From: Acidocella aminolytica 101 = DSM 11237
GTDB lineage: Bacteria; Pseudomonadota; Alphaproteobacteria; Acetobacterales; Acetobacteraceae
DNA: 64,000 nt
Direction: 5' to 3'
Assembly (NCBI RefSeq): GCF_900129125.1
Contig: NZ_FQVJ01000003.1
Location: forward strand, 124,001-188,000
Below, piece by piece: positions 54,112 through 61,730 of the stretch. Made by a program: the position numbers and the translations under genes. Position 1 is the stretch's first letter. Each line of letters starts with the position of its first letter. The notes under the pieces are model-generated. The model worked only from the letters and a program-made list of their open reading frames with translations. It was not told the origin of the DNA and did not search any database.

Positions 54112-55494
54112 TCACCTGACAGCCCTTTGAAGAAACTCAAATATCCGTAAATTGGCACACTGAGCAACGTTAAACCGCAAGAACCGTCCTGCAGTTTGTG
54201 CTGGGCTGAATACATTCCCCGGTGCCAGTACGATGTTCTCTTCCAGTGCGTGACGTGCGATATCTGCTGCGTCAAGCCCTTCCGGCAGCTCACACCATAA
54301 GTACATACCCGCGCGCGGCATTACCCAGGGTACCAGCCCAACCCCACGAAGCCGGGTATTGGCTTGGCTCATCGCGTCAGCCAGCCTCGCGCGTAAAGTT
54401 TCAACATGCCTACGGCTGGAACCATCCTGCAACACCGCCAGCAACAATTCAGCTGAGAGCTGCCCGCTGGAAAAAGTACAGGCGATTTTCAGATTGGTCA
54501 GCCCCTCGATCCAGTCCGTCTTTGCAGCAATGTAGCCGCAGCGCAGCGAGGCCGAAACCGTTTTGGAAAAGCTACCGATCTGTACCACGCGTTCCAGTCC
54601 GTCGAAGGCGGCGAGGCGCGCCGAGGGCTCGGCTTCGAAATCCGCGAAGATGTCGTCCTCGATGATGGTTACCCCGTGTTGCTCAGCCAATTTCAATACC
54701 CGGTGTGCGGTGACCGGTGAGAGATAAGCGCCCGTTGGGTTATGAACGCCACAATTGGTGATGTAGAGGCGTGGCTTGTGCTTTTCTAACACTTGGGCGA
54801 AGGCGGCGATGTCCGGTCCCGTTGGAGTATAGGGCACGCTGACCACCCTTGCCCGGTGCGCGCGCAACAAGGCGCGGAAGTTGAAATAACACGGATCGTC
54901 CACCAGCACAGCGTCGCCAGGTTCCAGCATGAAGCGGCAAAGCAGATCGACCGCCTGGGTACCGGAATCGGTGAGGAGAATCTGCCTCGGCGCGGTCGGG
55001 ACACCGAAACCATTCAATCGTCTGGCAAGATGCTCCCTCAGCTTCGCCAAGCCGGGCGGGCTGCCATAATCGATCAGGGCGCCAGCACTTCCCCTTGCGA
55101 CGGTGCGCAAAGCGCGGCGTAAAGCAGCCTCCGGCAACCAGGAAGGTGGCAACCAACCGCAACCGGGTTTCAGCGCATCCTCAGGCATCTCCAGCGATTG
55201 TCGAGAAACCCAAAGTGGATCCACCTCACGGTCCAGCCTTGGGCCAGCTTCCGCGAGGGTGAACGGCGGCGGATGGCCGGCGACATAAAAGCCTGCGCCA
55301 CGCCGAGATTCGATAATCCCTTCCGCCGCTAGCCGATCATAGGCTTCCACCACAGTGGTTTTGGAGACTCTACGTGCCGCAGCCTGAGCTCGGATCGACG
55401 CAAGTTTTGTTCCAGGGGCCAGCTCCCGCGCGGCGATGCGCCCGCGTATTTCCCTGACAAGTTGTGTAACTAGACTGCCATTCGGCGATGCCAT
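54112..55494 (-). CDS. MocR/PdxR-type GntR regulator with aminotransferase domain
   Basis: A 460-residue regulator. The N-terminal GntR winged helix (REIRGRIAARELAPGTKLASIR, VSKTTVVEAYDRLAAEGII) is joined to a fold-type I aminotransferase-like domain. LTDSGTQAVDLLCRF, IEDDIFADFE and SFSKTVSASLRCGY (PLP lysine) are visible. Such proteins sense PLP or an amino acid and usually control a divergent gene. ATG 55494 (GAAGAGG upstream) is chosen; the frame continues upstream into the intergenic region. It is divergent from an EamA transporter. Confidence 0.92.
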   Translation of the reverse strand: MASPNGSLVTQLVREIRGRIAARELAPGTKLASIRAQAAARRVSKTTVVEAYDRLAAEGIIESRRGAGFYVAGHPPPFTLAEAGPRLDREVDPLWVSRQSLEMPEDALKPGCGWLPPSWLPEAALRRALRTVARGSAGALIDYGSPPGLAKLREHLARRLNGFGVPTAPRQILLTDSGTQAVDLLCRFMLEPGDAVLVDDPCYFNFRALLRAHRARVVSVPYTPTGPDIAAFAQVLEKHKPRLYITNCGVHNPTGAYLSPVTAHRVLKLAEQHGVTIIEDDIFADFEAEPSARLAAFDGLERVVQIGSFSKTVSASLRCGYIAAKTDWIEGLTNLKIACTFSSGQLSAELLLAVLQDGSSRRHVETLRARLADAMSQANTRLRGVGLVPWVMPRAGMYLWCELPEGLDAADIARHALEENIVLAPGNVFSPAQTAGRFLRFNVAQCANLRIFEFLQRAVR

Positions 55495-55512
55495 GTGTAC
55501 CTCTTCAACGCC

Positions 55513-55538
55513 GAGTACAGTTCTGATAAATTGTACTC
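55513..55538. promoter_or_regulatory. inverted repeat in MocR/EamA gap, putative operator
   Basis: Seven-base arms GAGTACA and TGTACTC (55513-55519 and 55532-55538) with a 12-base spacer, centred between the divergent genes. Spacing is about one and a half helical turns or more, suitable for a dimeric regulator. Confidence 0.55.
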
Positions 55539-55542
55539 CCCT

Positions 55543-55556
55543 GTGTCTGGAGACAC
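55543..55556. promoter_or_regulatory. second palindrome in MocR/EamA gap
   Basis: GTGTCT-GG-AGACAC, six-base arms with a two-base centre, a few bases downstream of the first repeat on the EamA side. MocR regulators often use two neighbouring sites; this may be the second. Confidence 0.5.
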
Positions 55557-55602
55557 CAGCCCTATCCAGCCACAAGTATCATATTGAATTGGGGGCTTTG
55601 CT

Positions 55603-56463
55603 ATGGAAAAGACGATCGACGGCTGGATATGCGGTGCACTTGGTGTAGTTATTTTCGCCGGGTCCATGCCTGCCACGCGGGCAGCGCTAGCCGGGTTCAA
55701 TCCCCTTTTCCTCACTGTTGCGCGCGCCACGCTGGCGGGATTATTGGCACTCTTCTTGTTGATCGTCTTCCGGCAGAAGCGACCAGAGCGGTGTGATCTT
55801 CTATCTCTCACCGTCGTGGCATTTGGCGTGGTGCTTGGGTTCCCGCTACTCAGCGCGTTGGCGTTACGGCACATCAACGCCGCTCAGTCGCAGATTTTCT
55901 TAGGGCTCCTGCCCCTGGCCACGGCGTTATTCGGCTTGCTGCGCGGCGGGGAACGGCCGCGCAGCGGGTTCTGGCTCTTCGCCGGCCTGGGCAGCGCTTG
56001 CGTGATCGGCGTGGCATTGCACCGTGGCGGGGATTTGCCCCAGAAAGGCGTGGAGTTCATGCTGGCCGCAATCCTCCTGTGCGGGCTGGGCTATGCGGAG
56101 GGTGCAAAACTCTCGCGGAAGCTGGGTGGTTGGCAGGTGATCTCATGGGCGCTGGTGCTTTCCCTTCCTCCAATGCTGATGCTGTGCTGGTTGAATGCAC
56201 CCACCACGCTGGTACATGTGCCAGGCAGTGCCTGGGCCGGCCTCGCCTATGTCGCCGTCTTCAGCATGCTTGTCGGGTTTGTGTTCTGGTATCGGGGGCT
56301 CGCTTTGGGCGGTATCGCGGCCGTGGGGCAACTCCAACTCTTTCAACCAGCACTCGGCCTCGCCGCCTCTGCATTGGTGCTGCATGAAACCGTTCCGCCC
56401 GTTATGATGTTTGCCATTGCCTTCATCGTCCTCTGCGTCGCAGGGGCTAAGCGGTTCGTATAA
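55603..56463 (+). CDS. EamA/DMT family transporter
   Basis: A 286-residue inner-membrane protein with ten predicted helices in two EamA repeats (RATLAGLLALFLLIVF; GNL-like ends such as SALALRHINAAQSQIFLGLLPLATALFGLL, and the C-terminal repeat AYVAVFSMLVGFVFWYRGLALGG). It is a metabolite exporter or importer of the drug/metabolite superfamily. Being divergent from a MocR regulator suggests an amino acid or vitamin B6-related substrate, an inference from context. Confidence 0.9.
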   Translation: MEKTIDGWICGALGVVIFAGSMPATRAALAGFNPLFLTVARATLAGLLALFLLIVFRQKRPERCDLLSLTVVAFGVVLGFPLLSALALRHINAAQSQIFLGLLPLATALFGLLRGGERPRSGFWLFAGLGSACVIGVALHRGGDLPQKGVEFMLAAILLCGLGYAEGAKLSRKLGGWQVISWALVLSLPPMLMLCWLNAPTTLVHVPGSAWAGLAYVAVFSMLVGFVFWYRGLALGGIAAVGQLQLFQPALGLAASALVLHETVPPVMMFAIAFIVLCVAGAKRFV

Positions 56464-56567
56464 GCAATACGGACAAGTCTACTTTCTTATCGGTGATATT
56501 GCCCAAACGAGGAAGCAATTGAAAATGCAGAGTTTGATCCTGGCTTCAAAAGCGTCGTCGACGGAAT

Positions 56568-56880
56568 GCGGACCGTAAGCTTAGCGCCAAACGCATATTA
56601 AAGCCAAACAAGTCTGGGCTATTCAGTTCTAGCTTCACCAACAAAATTGGCTATTGGACAGGATTCTGTTCAATCTTGCGTTCGATAGAAAGCTGCGCGG
56701 CTGTCACATCGTGAAGATCAAAATCGGCGAGATGGTATGCGGCGGACGGATCATAATGCTGGCCTTCATCATACCGCAAAAGACCGACCGCTCGGCCCAA
56801 TTTGAACTATTGGAGCCCGCCCGTAACAACATCCCGGCATGGCTGGCGTGCTGCGGTGAGACGCTATCAACATTTATGCA
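56568..56880 (+). pseudogene. tyrosine recombinase/integrase fragment, N-terminal half
   Basis: RKLSAKRILKP in one frame, then KQVWAI, an in-frame TAG (56630-56632), FNLAFDRKLRGCHIVKIKIGE and AQFELLEPARNNIPAWLA in the next. These match in order the N-terminal and middle parts of the same tyrosine-recombinase group as the relic at 50690-51000. The frameshift near 56605, the stop, and the end near 56870 against the 3' end of a LysR gene show it is dead. The catalytic C-terminus is missing. Confidence 0.75.
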
Positions 56881-57754
56881 GCGCGATATCCTCTTCGAGG
56901 TATTTAATCAAAGCTCGTGCAGCGGCCGGCAAATGATCGCGGGAGAGGTAAAGCACATGAATAGGATGAGGTTGCGGTTCCCAGCCGGGCAACACCGCCT
57001 GAAGTGCGTTACTGGCGATCAATCCTTCGACAGCAAAGGTCGGAAGCATGGCAATACCGACGCCGCAGAGTACAGCGCGGCGCAGAGCAAGCGTCTCGTT
57101 CGTGCGGAAAGGGCCCAGGGCCTTCACTTTTACCGCCACGGAGCCTGAATGCAGATGCCATTCGGCAGCGCCAAAATTCGTGTAGGTCAGGCAGCTATGG
57201 CTCGAGAGGTCGTCAGGATGAGCGGGCACCCCGCGTTCAGCGAGGTAACTCGGCGAGGCGCAGAGAGTCGAGCGGGTCTCGCCAAGCTTCCGGGCGATGC
57301 AATTCGGGTCCAGTTGCCTACCTATGCGGATCGCAAGATCGATTCGATCATCAACCAAATCTACTGGCCGGTCCGACGCCCGCAGGTCAATCGAAAGCCT
57401 GGGATGCAGGCACAGAAAACGCGCAAGTAGCGGCGCCAAGCGTTCCTCGACCAGAATCGTCGGCGCGGCTACCCGCAGCAAGCCATGCGGACTATCCCCC
57501 TCCCCGGCCGCCGCCGACATGTCATTGGCAACGCGGACCATCTCACGAGACAGGTCGAGCACCCGTTCTCCTGCGGAAGTCAGGCTTAATCGCCGCGTGG
57601 TTCGGTGCAGGAGCCTTGTACCGGTCCAATCCTCCAACGCGCTGAGGTAGCGCGAGGCCATGGCGCGAGACATGCCGAGCGCATCGGCGGCCGCCGTGGT
57701 GCTGGCGCGTTCTACGGTTTCCACAAACACTTTTGCAGCAATCACCCGGTCCAT
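56867..57754 (-). CDS. LysR family transcriptional regulator
   Basis: A 295-residue LysR protein with HTH ASTTAAADALGMSRAMASRYLSALEDW and a CrgA-like effector domain (LVDDRIDLAIRIGRQLDPN; GVPAHPDDLSSHSCLTY). It is divergent from the DsbA-family gene, 92 bases away, and likely regulates that gene and the following NAD(P)-binding protein. ATG 57754 or the preceding ATG 57757 is the start. Its 3' end runs into the recombinase relic. Confidence 0.92.
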   Translation of the reverse strand: MDRVIAAKVFVETVERASTTAAADALGMSRAMASRYLSALEDWTGTRLLHRTTRRLSLTSAGERVLDLSREMVRVANDMSAAAGEGDSPHGLLRVAAPTILVEERLAPLLARFLCLHPRLSIDLRASDRPVDLVDDRIDLAIRIGRQLDPNCIARKLGETRSTLCASPSYLAERGVPAHPDDLSSHSCLTYTNFGAAEWHLHSGSVAVKVKALGPFRTNETLALRRAVLCGVGIAMLPTFAVEGLIASNALQAVLPGWEPQPHPIHVLYLSRDHLPAAARALIKYLEEDIALHKC

Positions 57755-57846
57755 CATTCGCTCGAATTATGCAACAGAACAGTGCAAATAGATAGATATA
57801 TCTTCGAACCGCGCACCATTAAGTTGGCTGCGAAAGGAATGCCCCG

Positions 57847-58503
57847 ATGTCCAATCTCGAATTGCGGTACTATTTCGATCCCCTTTGCGGGTGGTGCTAC
57901 GCAAGCGCTGAGGCGCTTGCCGCGCTGGCCGAGCGGCATGGCGGGCAGTTGTGCATGATGCCCGTGGGGCTATTTCACGAGCCCCGCCCTGTTGCGGCAA
58001 TCGCGGATTACGCGTGGCGCAATGATCAGCGGATCAGCCAGCTCACCGGCCAGCCGTTCACCGAGGAGTACCATCGCAATGTCCTGCAAGCGCCGGATGG
58101 GGTATTCACGTCGGAGGCGCTCACCCTAGCCCTCGTTGCGCTCGGTGAGATCGATCGTGCCCTTGAGCCGCGTTTCCTTAATATCGCTCAGATCGCCCGG
58201 TACGTGAAAGGCCGCGATACCTCGCGGGTCGAGGAAGTCGTACAGGTCGCCGAGACCGTCGCGACCGCTGCCGGGTTTGCGTTCGACAAGGCCGCGTTCG
58301 GCGACATGCTCCGCAACGATAAGGCACTGGCGGCACGGATGAAGGACCGCATAGCGGCGGCCACCGCCGAGTTGCCGGGAGGTGGTGTTCCGCAGCTCTT
58401 GGTGCAGGTCGGCGGGAAAACCCACGGCGTCAGCGGGCAAACGCTCTACGCCGGTCGCGACGCGGTACTTGCCGCAGTCGAGCAACTGTCTTGCAGGCCC
58501 TAA
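57847..58503 (+). CDS. DsbA family protein (FrnE/HCCA isomerase-like)
   Basis: A 218-residue cytoplasmic thioredoxin-fold protein without signal peptide. The redox motif CGWC is at residues 14-17 (YYFDPLCGWCYAS), the helical insert covers about 60-170, and GVPQLLVQVGG holds the cis-Pro. The family includes FrnE-type disulfide isomerases. It sits divergent to a LysR gene and upstream of a NAD(P)-binding oxidoreductase, and the trio may form a redox-stress or detoxification unit. Confidence 0.88.
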   Translation: MSNLELRYYFDPLCGWCYASAEALAALAERHGGQLCMMPVGLFHEPRPVAAIADYAWRNDQRISQLTGQPFTEEYHRNVLQAPDGVFTSEALTLALVALGEIDRALEPRFLNIAQIARYVKGRDTSRVEEVVQVAETVATAAGFAFDKAAFGDMLRNDKALAARMKDRIAAATAELPGGGVPQLLVQVGGKTHGVSGQTLYAGRDAVLAAVEQLSCRP

Positions 58504-58528
58504 TTTAATCAATCGAAAGGATATCCCA

Positions 58529-59137
58529 ATGAAAATCGCACTCATCGGCGCATCAGGCAACGCTGGCTCGCGGGTTTTGATCGAGCTGTCTCAGAGAGGA
58601 CACCAGGTTACGGCCATAGCCCGAGATCCGTCCAGGGTGCCCGTCGCCACCGGCGTGTCCACGGCTGCTGTCGATATTGCGGACGTGCCAAAGCTAATGG
58701 AGGTCCTGCGGGGCCACGACGTCGTTATCAGTTCGGTCCATTTCACGGCGAGCGATCCCGACAAGTTGATTGCCGCTGTCGAGGGCGCGGGCGTGCGTCG
58801 GTATTTTGTGGTCGGAGGAGCCGGGAGTTTGGAGGTCGCGCCCGGTCAGCTATTGGTCAACACTCCCAATTTCCCGGCTCAGTATCGCGACGAGGCAATG
58901 CGGGGCGCAGTGTTCCTCGAAAAACTCCGCCGTAACGCCAAGCTCGAATGGACGTTTCTCTCGCCCTCCGCCCTGTTCACGGCGGGTGAGCGCACCGGCA
59001 ACTTCCGTCTGGGTACGGATCAGTTGCTCACCAACGAGAACGGCAGCAGCATTTCATTTGAGGACTATGCGATAGCGGTAGCCGACGAGATCGAGCAGCC
59101 TCGGCATGTCCGAAAGAGGTTCACGGTCGGCTACTGA
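58529..59137 (+). CDS. NAD(P)-binding oxidoreductase (atypical SDR, YwnB/BLVRB-like)
   Basis: A 202-residue Rossmann protein starting KIALIGASGNAGSRVL (GxxGxxG). The later VISSVHF, YFVVGGAGSLEVAPG and LEWTFLSPSALF are typical of NmrA-like atypical SDRs that lack the YxxxK triad. ATG 58529 has GAAAGGAT seven bases upstream; the frame is open upstream only inside the DsbA gene. It is 25 bases after that gene, in the same operon. Confidence 0.9.
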   Translation: MKIALIGASGNAGSRVLIELSQRGHQVTAIARDPSRVPVATGVSTAAVDIADVPKLMEVLRGHDVVISSVHFTASDPDKLIAAVEGAGVRRYFVVGGAGSLEVAPGQLLVNTPNFPAQYRDEAMRGAVFLEKLRRNAKLEWTFLSPSALFTAGERTGNFRLGTDQLLTNENGSSISFEDYAIAVADEIEQPRHVRKRFTVGY

Positions 59138-59262
59138 CAGCCCGAACGATTTCCGCCCTCGCGCCTACCCGCAGCGTCGCCCTCGAAGGTGGCGCTGCTT
59201 TAGTCGTACAAATAAAGACTTCTCTCTAAGGGTTTATAATATTTTCCCAAAACCTTATCGAA

Positions 59263-59544
59263 ATGACAGCACTTCCCTCAACGGAAAATATTCATTCGAC
59301 AATAGTTTCTTATGACATCATCATGCCACTTGCCCGCGACCATGGCGGGTTCACGTTCTCTTACTTCTTCAACGAGACCACAGGCCACATAACATCGGAT
59401 CACTCGGGTGTTGTATGCAAGGACGCGCCGTCCGCGCCGATGGAGTTGAAGCAATTGGGAAGCGTCGGCCAACCATGCTGGCATGGGGCCCTATACGAAT
59501 TCTATGGCGAGCGACCCGCCTACGGAAACAAGTATTTTGACTGA
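59263..59544 (+). CDS. hypothetical protein, uncertain
   Basis: A possible 93-residue protein with a plausible composition (GGFTFSYFFNET, CKDAPSAPMELKQLG, GALYEFYGERPAYGN), no signal peptide and no recognised family. No clear ribosome-binding site precedes ATG 59263, and an inner ATG at 59323 would give a shorter form. It stands between two unrelated operons. Kept only as a weak call. Confidence 0.35.
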   Translation: MTALPSTENIHSTIVSYDIIMPLARDHGGFTFSYFFNETTGHITSDHSGVVCKDAPSAPMELKQLGSVGQPCWHGALYEFYGERPAYGNKYFD

Positions 59545-59915
59545 TGAGCCAGTAATGGTCGCGTTGCGAGTTTTGCCGCTGGTCAGCCCTGGCTGAGGGG
59601 CGTCCATTCCTTGGACCGCTTTCCGAGCTTGCCCATTCCAGACTTGGATCGCCGCCTGTCGGTACGACTCGCGCCCGCCAATGGCAACAAATTTTCTTCC
59701 TTGTCACGAAGCGAGCAGACAATCTGTTTTGCAGGCCGTCCAAAATATAAGATGGATGGTATGCGCCCTTCCCGGTCGTCCAGCCCGCATGAGGGCATGC
59801 TTCAAATGCGACACTCGTGGTCGCACTACGGGTCGACCGGCTTGGGGGGAAAGCGGTCTGTCAGCTTTAGAGCACAAATTCAGATGAGCCGACATTCCAA
59901 ACAGAAACTGCTTCG
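59545..59915. other. intergenic region
   Basis: About 370 bases with frames on both strands but none with a start signal or family trait. Nothing recognised. Confidence 0.45.
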
Positions 59916-60893
59916 CTAGTTTCTGTTAAATGCGTCTGGATTAACCATATGGATTGGATGCCCCTGATCGAAGGCAAAAATCTGGTCAAATACATCCGTG
60001 AATTGCAGGTCCCATTCCTCGTAAGTGACGTAGCCAATATGGGGCGTTGCCGTGACGTTCGACAGATCGAGAAGAGGATGAGCCGGATCACGCACGGGCT
60101 CATTCTCAAACACATCCACCGCCGCCGATCCCGGTCTCCCCAATCGGAGGGCTTTTTCCAAAGCGCCTTTCTCTACGAGACCAGCGCGGCTTGTGTTGAC
60201 GAACAGCGCGGACGTCTTCATGCGGGCCAAATCATCTGCGGTGACGATGGCACGCGTGGCCGGATAGAGGCGCATATGAAGCGTGAGCACGTCGCTGTCA
60301 GCGAAGAATGCATCCTTACCGGCCGCCACCTGATACCCTGCTTCCACCGCCTTTTTGCGCGACTCCTCGCTGGCCCAGATCAGCACGTCCATTCCGAAGG
60401 CTTTGCCGTAGCCGGCCACGACGGCGCCGATCCGCCCGAACCCATAGACGCCCAGTGTCTTGCCGCGCAGAGTATGACCAACGGCGGCCTGCCACTTGCC
60501 AGCGCGTAGCGACGCCGCATTTTCGGGAATCTTACGGACAGCCGCCAAAATGAGCGCCCAGGCCAGCTCAGCCGTGGAAAAAGAGGGCGTGTCTGCGTGC
60601 ATATTGGAGCAGACGAGAACTCCATTTCGCGTACAAGCATCAATATCAATATGGGGATATACACTGCGCTGGCTGATAAGCCTCAAGCGTGGCAGCCGAT
60701 CGACAAGGCTAGAACGGATAGATGTTCGCTCACGGATCAGAACGATAGCCTCTGTTTCGGCTAAACGCCTCGCTAATTCATCCTCATCCTCGACATGATC
60801 CGTGTAGATAGTCACCACGTGACCCGCGAGCTTTGCGAAGCAAGGCAGCGTGCGTAAGGTGTCGAACCAGTCATCGAGAATGGCTATTTTCAT
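59916..60893 (-). CDS. D-2-hydroxyacid dehydrogenase family protein
   Basis: A 325-residue NAD-dependent oxidoreductase. The NAD loop GVYGFGRIGAVVAG is near residue 150. The catalytic set is visible: Arg in NTSRAGLVE, Glu in DVFENEP and His in TPHIGYVTYEE. The substrate-binding domain is split over the ends, as in phosphoglycerate and glyoxylate/hydroxypyruvate reductases; the substrate is unknown. Its ATG overlaps the stop of a small upstream gene (ATGA). Confidence 0.92.
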   Translation of the reverse strand: MKIAILDDWFDTLRTLPCFAKLAGHVVTIYTDHVEDEDELARRLAETEAIVLIRERTSIRSSLVDRLPRLRLISQRSVYPHIDIDACTRNGVLVCSNMHADTPSFSTAELAWALILAAVRKIPENAASLRAGKWQAAVGHTLRGKTLGVYGFGRIGAVVAGYGKAFGMDVLIWASEESRKKAVEAGYQVAAGKDAFFADSDVLTLHMRLYPATRAIVTADDLARMKTSALFVNTSRAGLVEKGALEKALRLGRPGSAAVDVFENEPVRDPAHPLLDLSNVTATPHIGYVTYEEWDLQFTDVFDQIFAFDQGHPIHMVNPDAFNRN

Positions 60894-61114
60894 GAACGAT
60901 TCCGCGTAAGTAAATCACGCCCCGCATCGGTCAATTGAACCAATGTCTTCGGTCCTCTCCCGACCCGCTCTACCAACCCGAAATCTACCGTGTCTTCCCA
61001 CACGGGCAGGCGTGGGCAGCTCGTGCGCCATGCATCCATGACTTCCACATAATCGCGCGGCTCTGCGACGATCCATTCTAGAAGGTCGATAACAAGGGGT
61101 AGTGGGGCCAACAT
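60890..61114 (-). CDS. small protein of unknown function, coupled to the dehydrogenase
   Basis: About 74 residues from ATG 61114 (longer starts up to 61240 are open but would run across the divergent LysR start). The sequence has a helical N-part (LPLVIDLLEWIVAEP), then WEDTVDFGLVERVGR and LVQLTDAGRDLL, which looks like a small winged-helix fold: the last segment resembles the end of a recognition helix plus wing. TATAAT at about 61135-61143 on the minus strand suggests a promoter just before ATG 61114. Stop and dehydrogenase start overlap by ATGA. Confidence 0.6.
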   Translation of the reverse strand: MLAPLPLVIDLLEWIVAEPRDYVEVMDAWRTSCPRLPVWEDTVDFGLVERVGRGPKTLVQLTDAGRDLLTRNRS

Positions 61115-61189
61115 GCCTCCAACATAGGCACCCGGAATTATACCTTCAAATATATTGAAGCTCCTCGATCCATATGCGCTATATATGGC

Positions 61190-61500
61190 ATGGATCTGCG
61201 CCGACTTCGATACTTTGTAACGATTGCGAAGATGGGTCATATCACGCGCGCTGCCGCACAGCTTGGGATACAGCAGGCACCGCTAAGTCAGCAAATCAAG
61301 GTGCTGGAACAGGAAATTGGAGCTCAGCTTTTCATCCGCAAACCGCGTGGTGTGGAACTGACTGAAGCCGGTCAAACCCTGCTTGGATACGCACAGCGCA
61401 TTCTTGAAGAGGTAGAACGCGCCGCTGCCGCAACACGGCAGGTCGGCGAAGGAACGGCAGGAACTCTCCGATTGCTGACAGTCCGGTTTGGAGCTGAAAA
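61190..61500 (+). pseudogene. LysR regulator, truncated
   Basis: A LysR-type HTH and linker are clear in the first 95 residues (DLRRLRYFVTIAKMGHI, AAQLGIQQAPLSQQIKVLE, then ELTEAGQTLLGYAQRIL, GEGTAGTLR). After about base 61480 the frame runs on to 61657 but no longer resembles an effector domain. The sensor half is therefore missing. It is divergent from the small gene plus dehydrogenase, whose regulator it presumably was. The break lies about 230 bases from the large unknown gene on the right. Confidence 0.75.
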
Positions 61501-61730
61501 TGAGATAAGCTGCCGTTGGCAGCCAGGGACGCACCGGCGGGTGACGACCAGACCACGACAATTGAGCGCACCCATGAAAATGTCTGGTCTTTTGGAAAAA
61601 CTTCCAGCCTCGCCCCGGCGGGCTTTCTACGCATGGCAGCATCCATCACTGCCGTAAGAGGCTCTTGCAGTTATTTCTGATACGCGGACTCTCATTCCAC
61701 CGAGAGCAAGCTTATACCAGGAAAAGCGAT

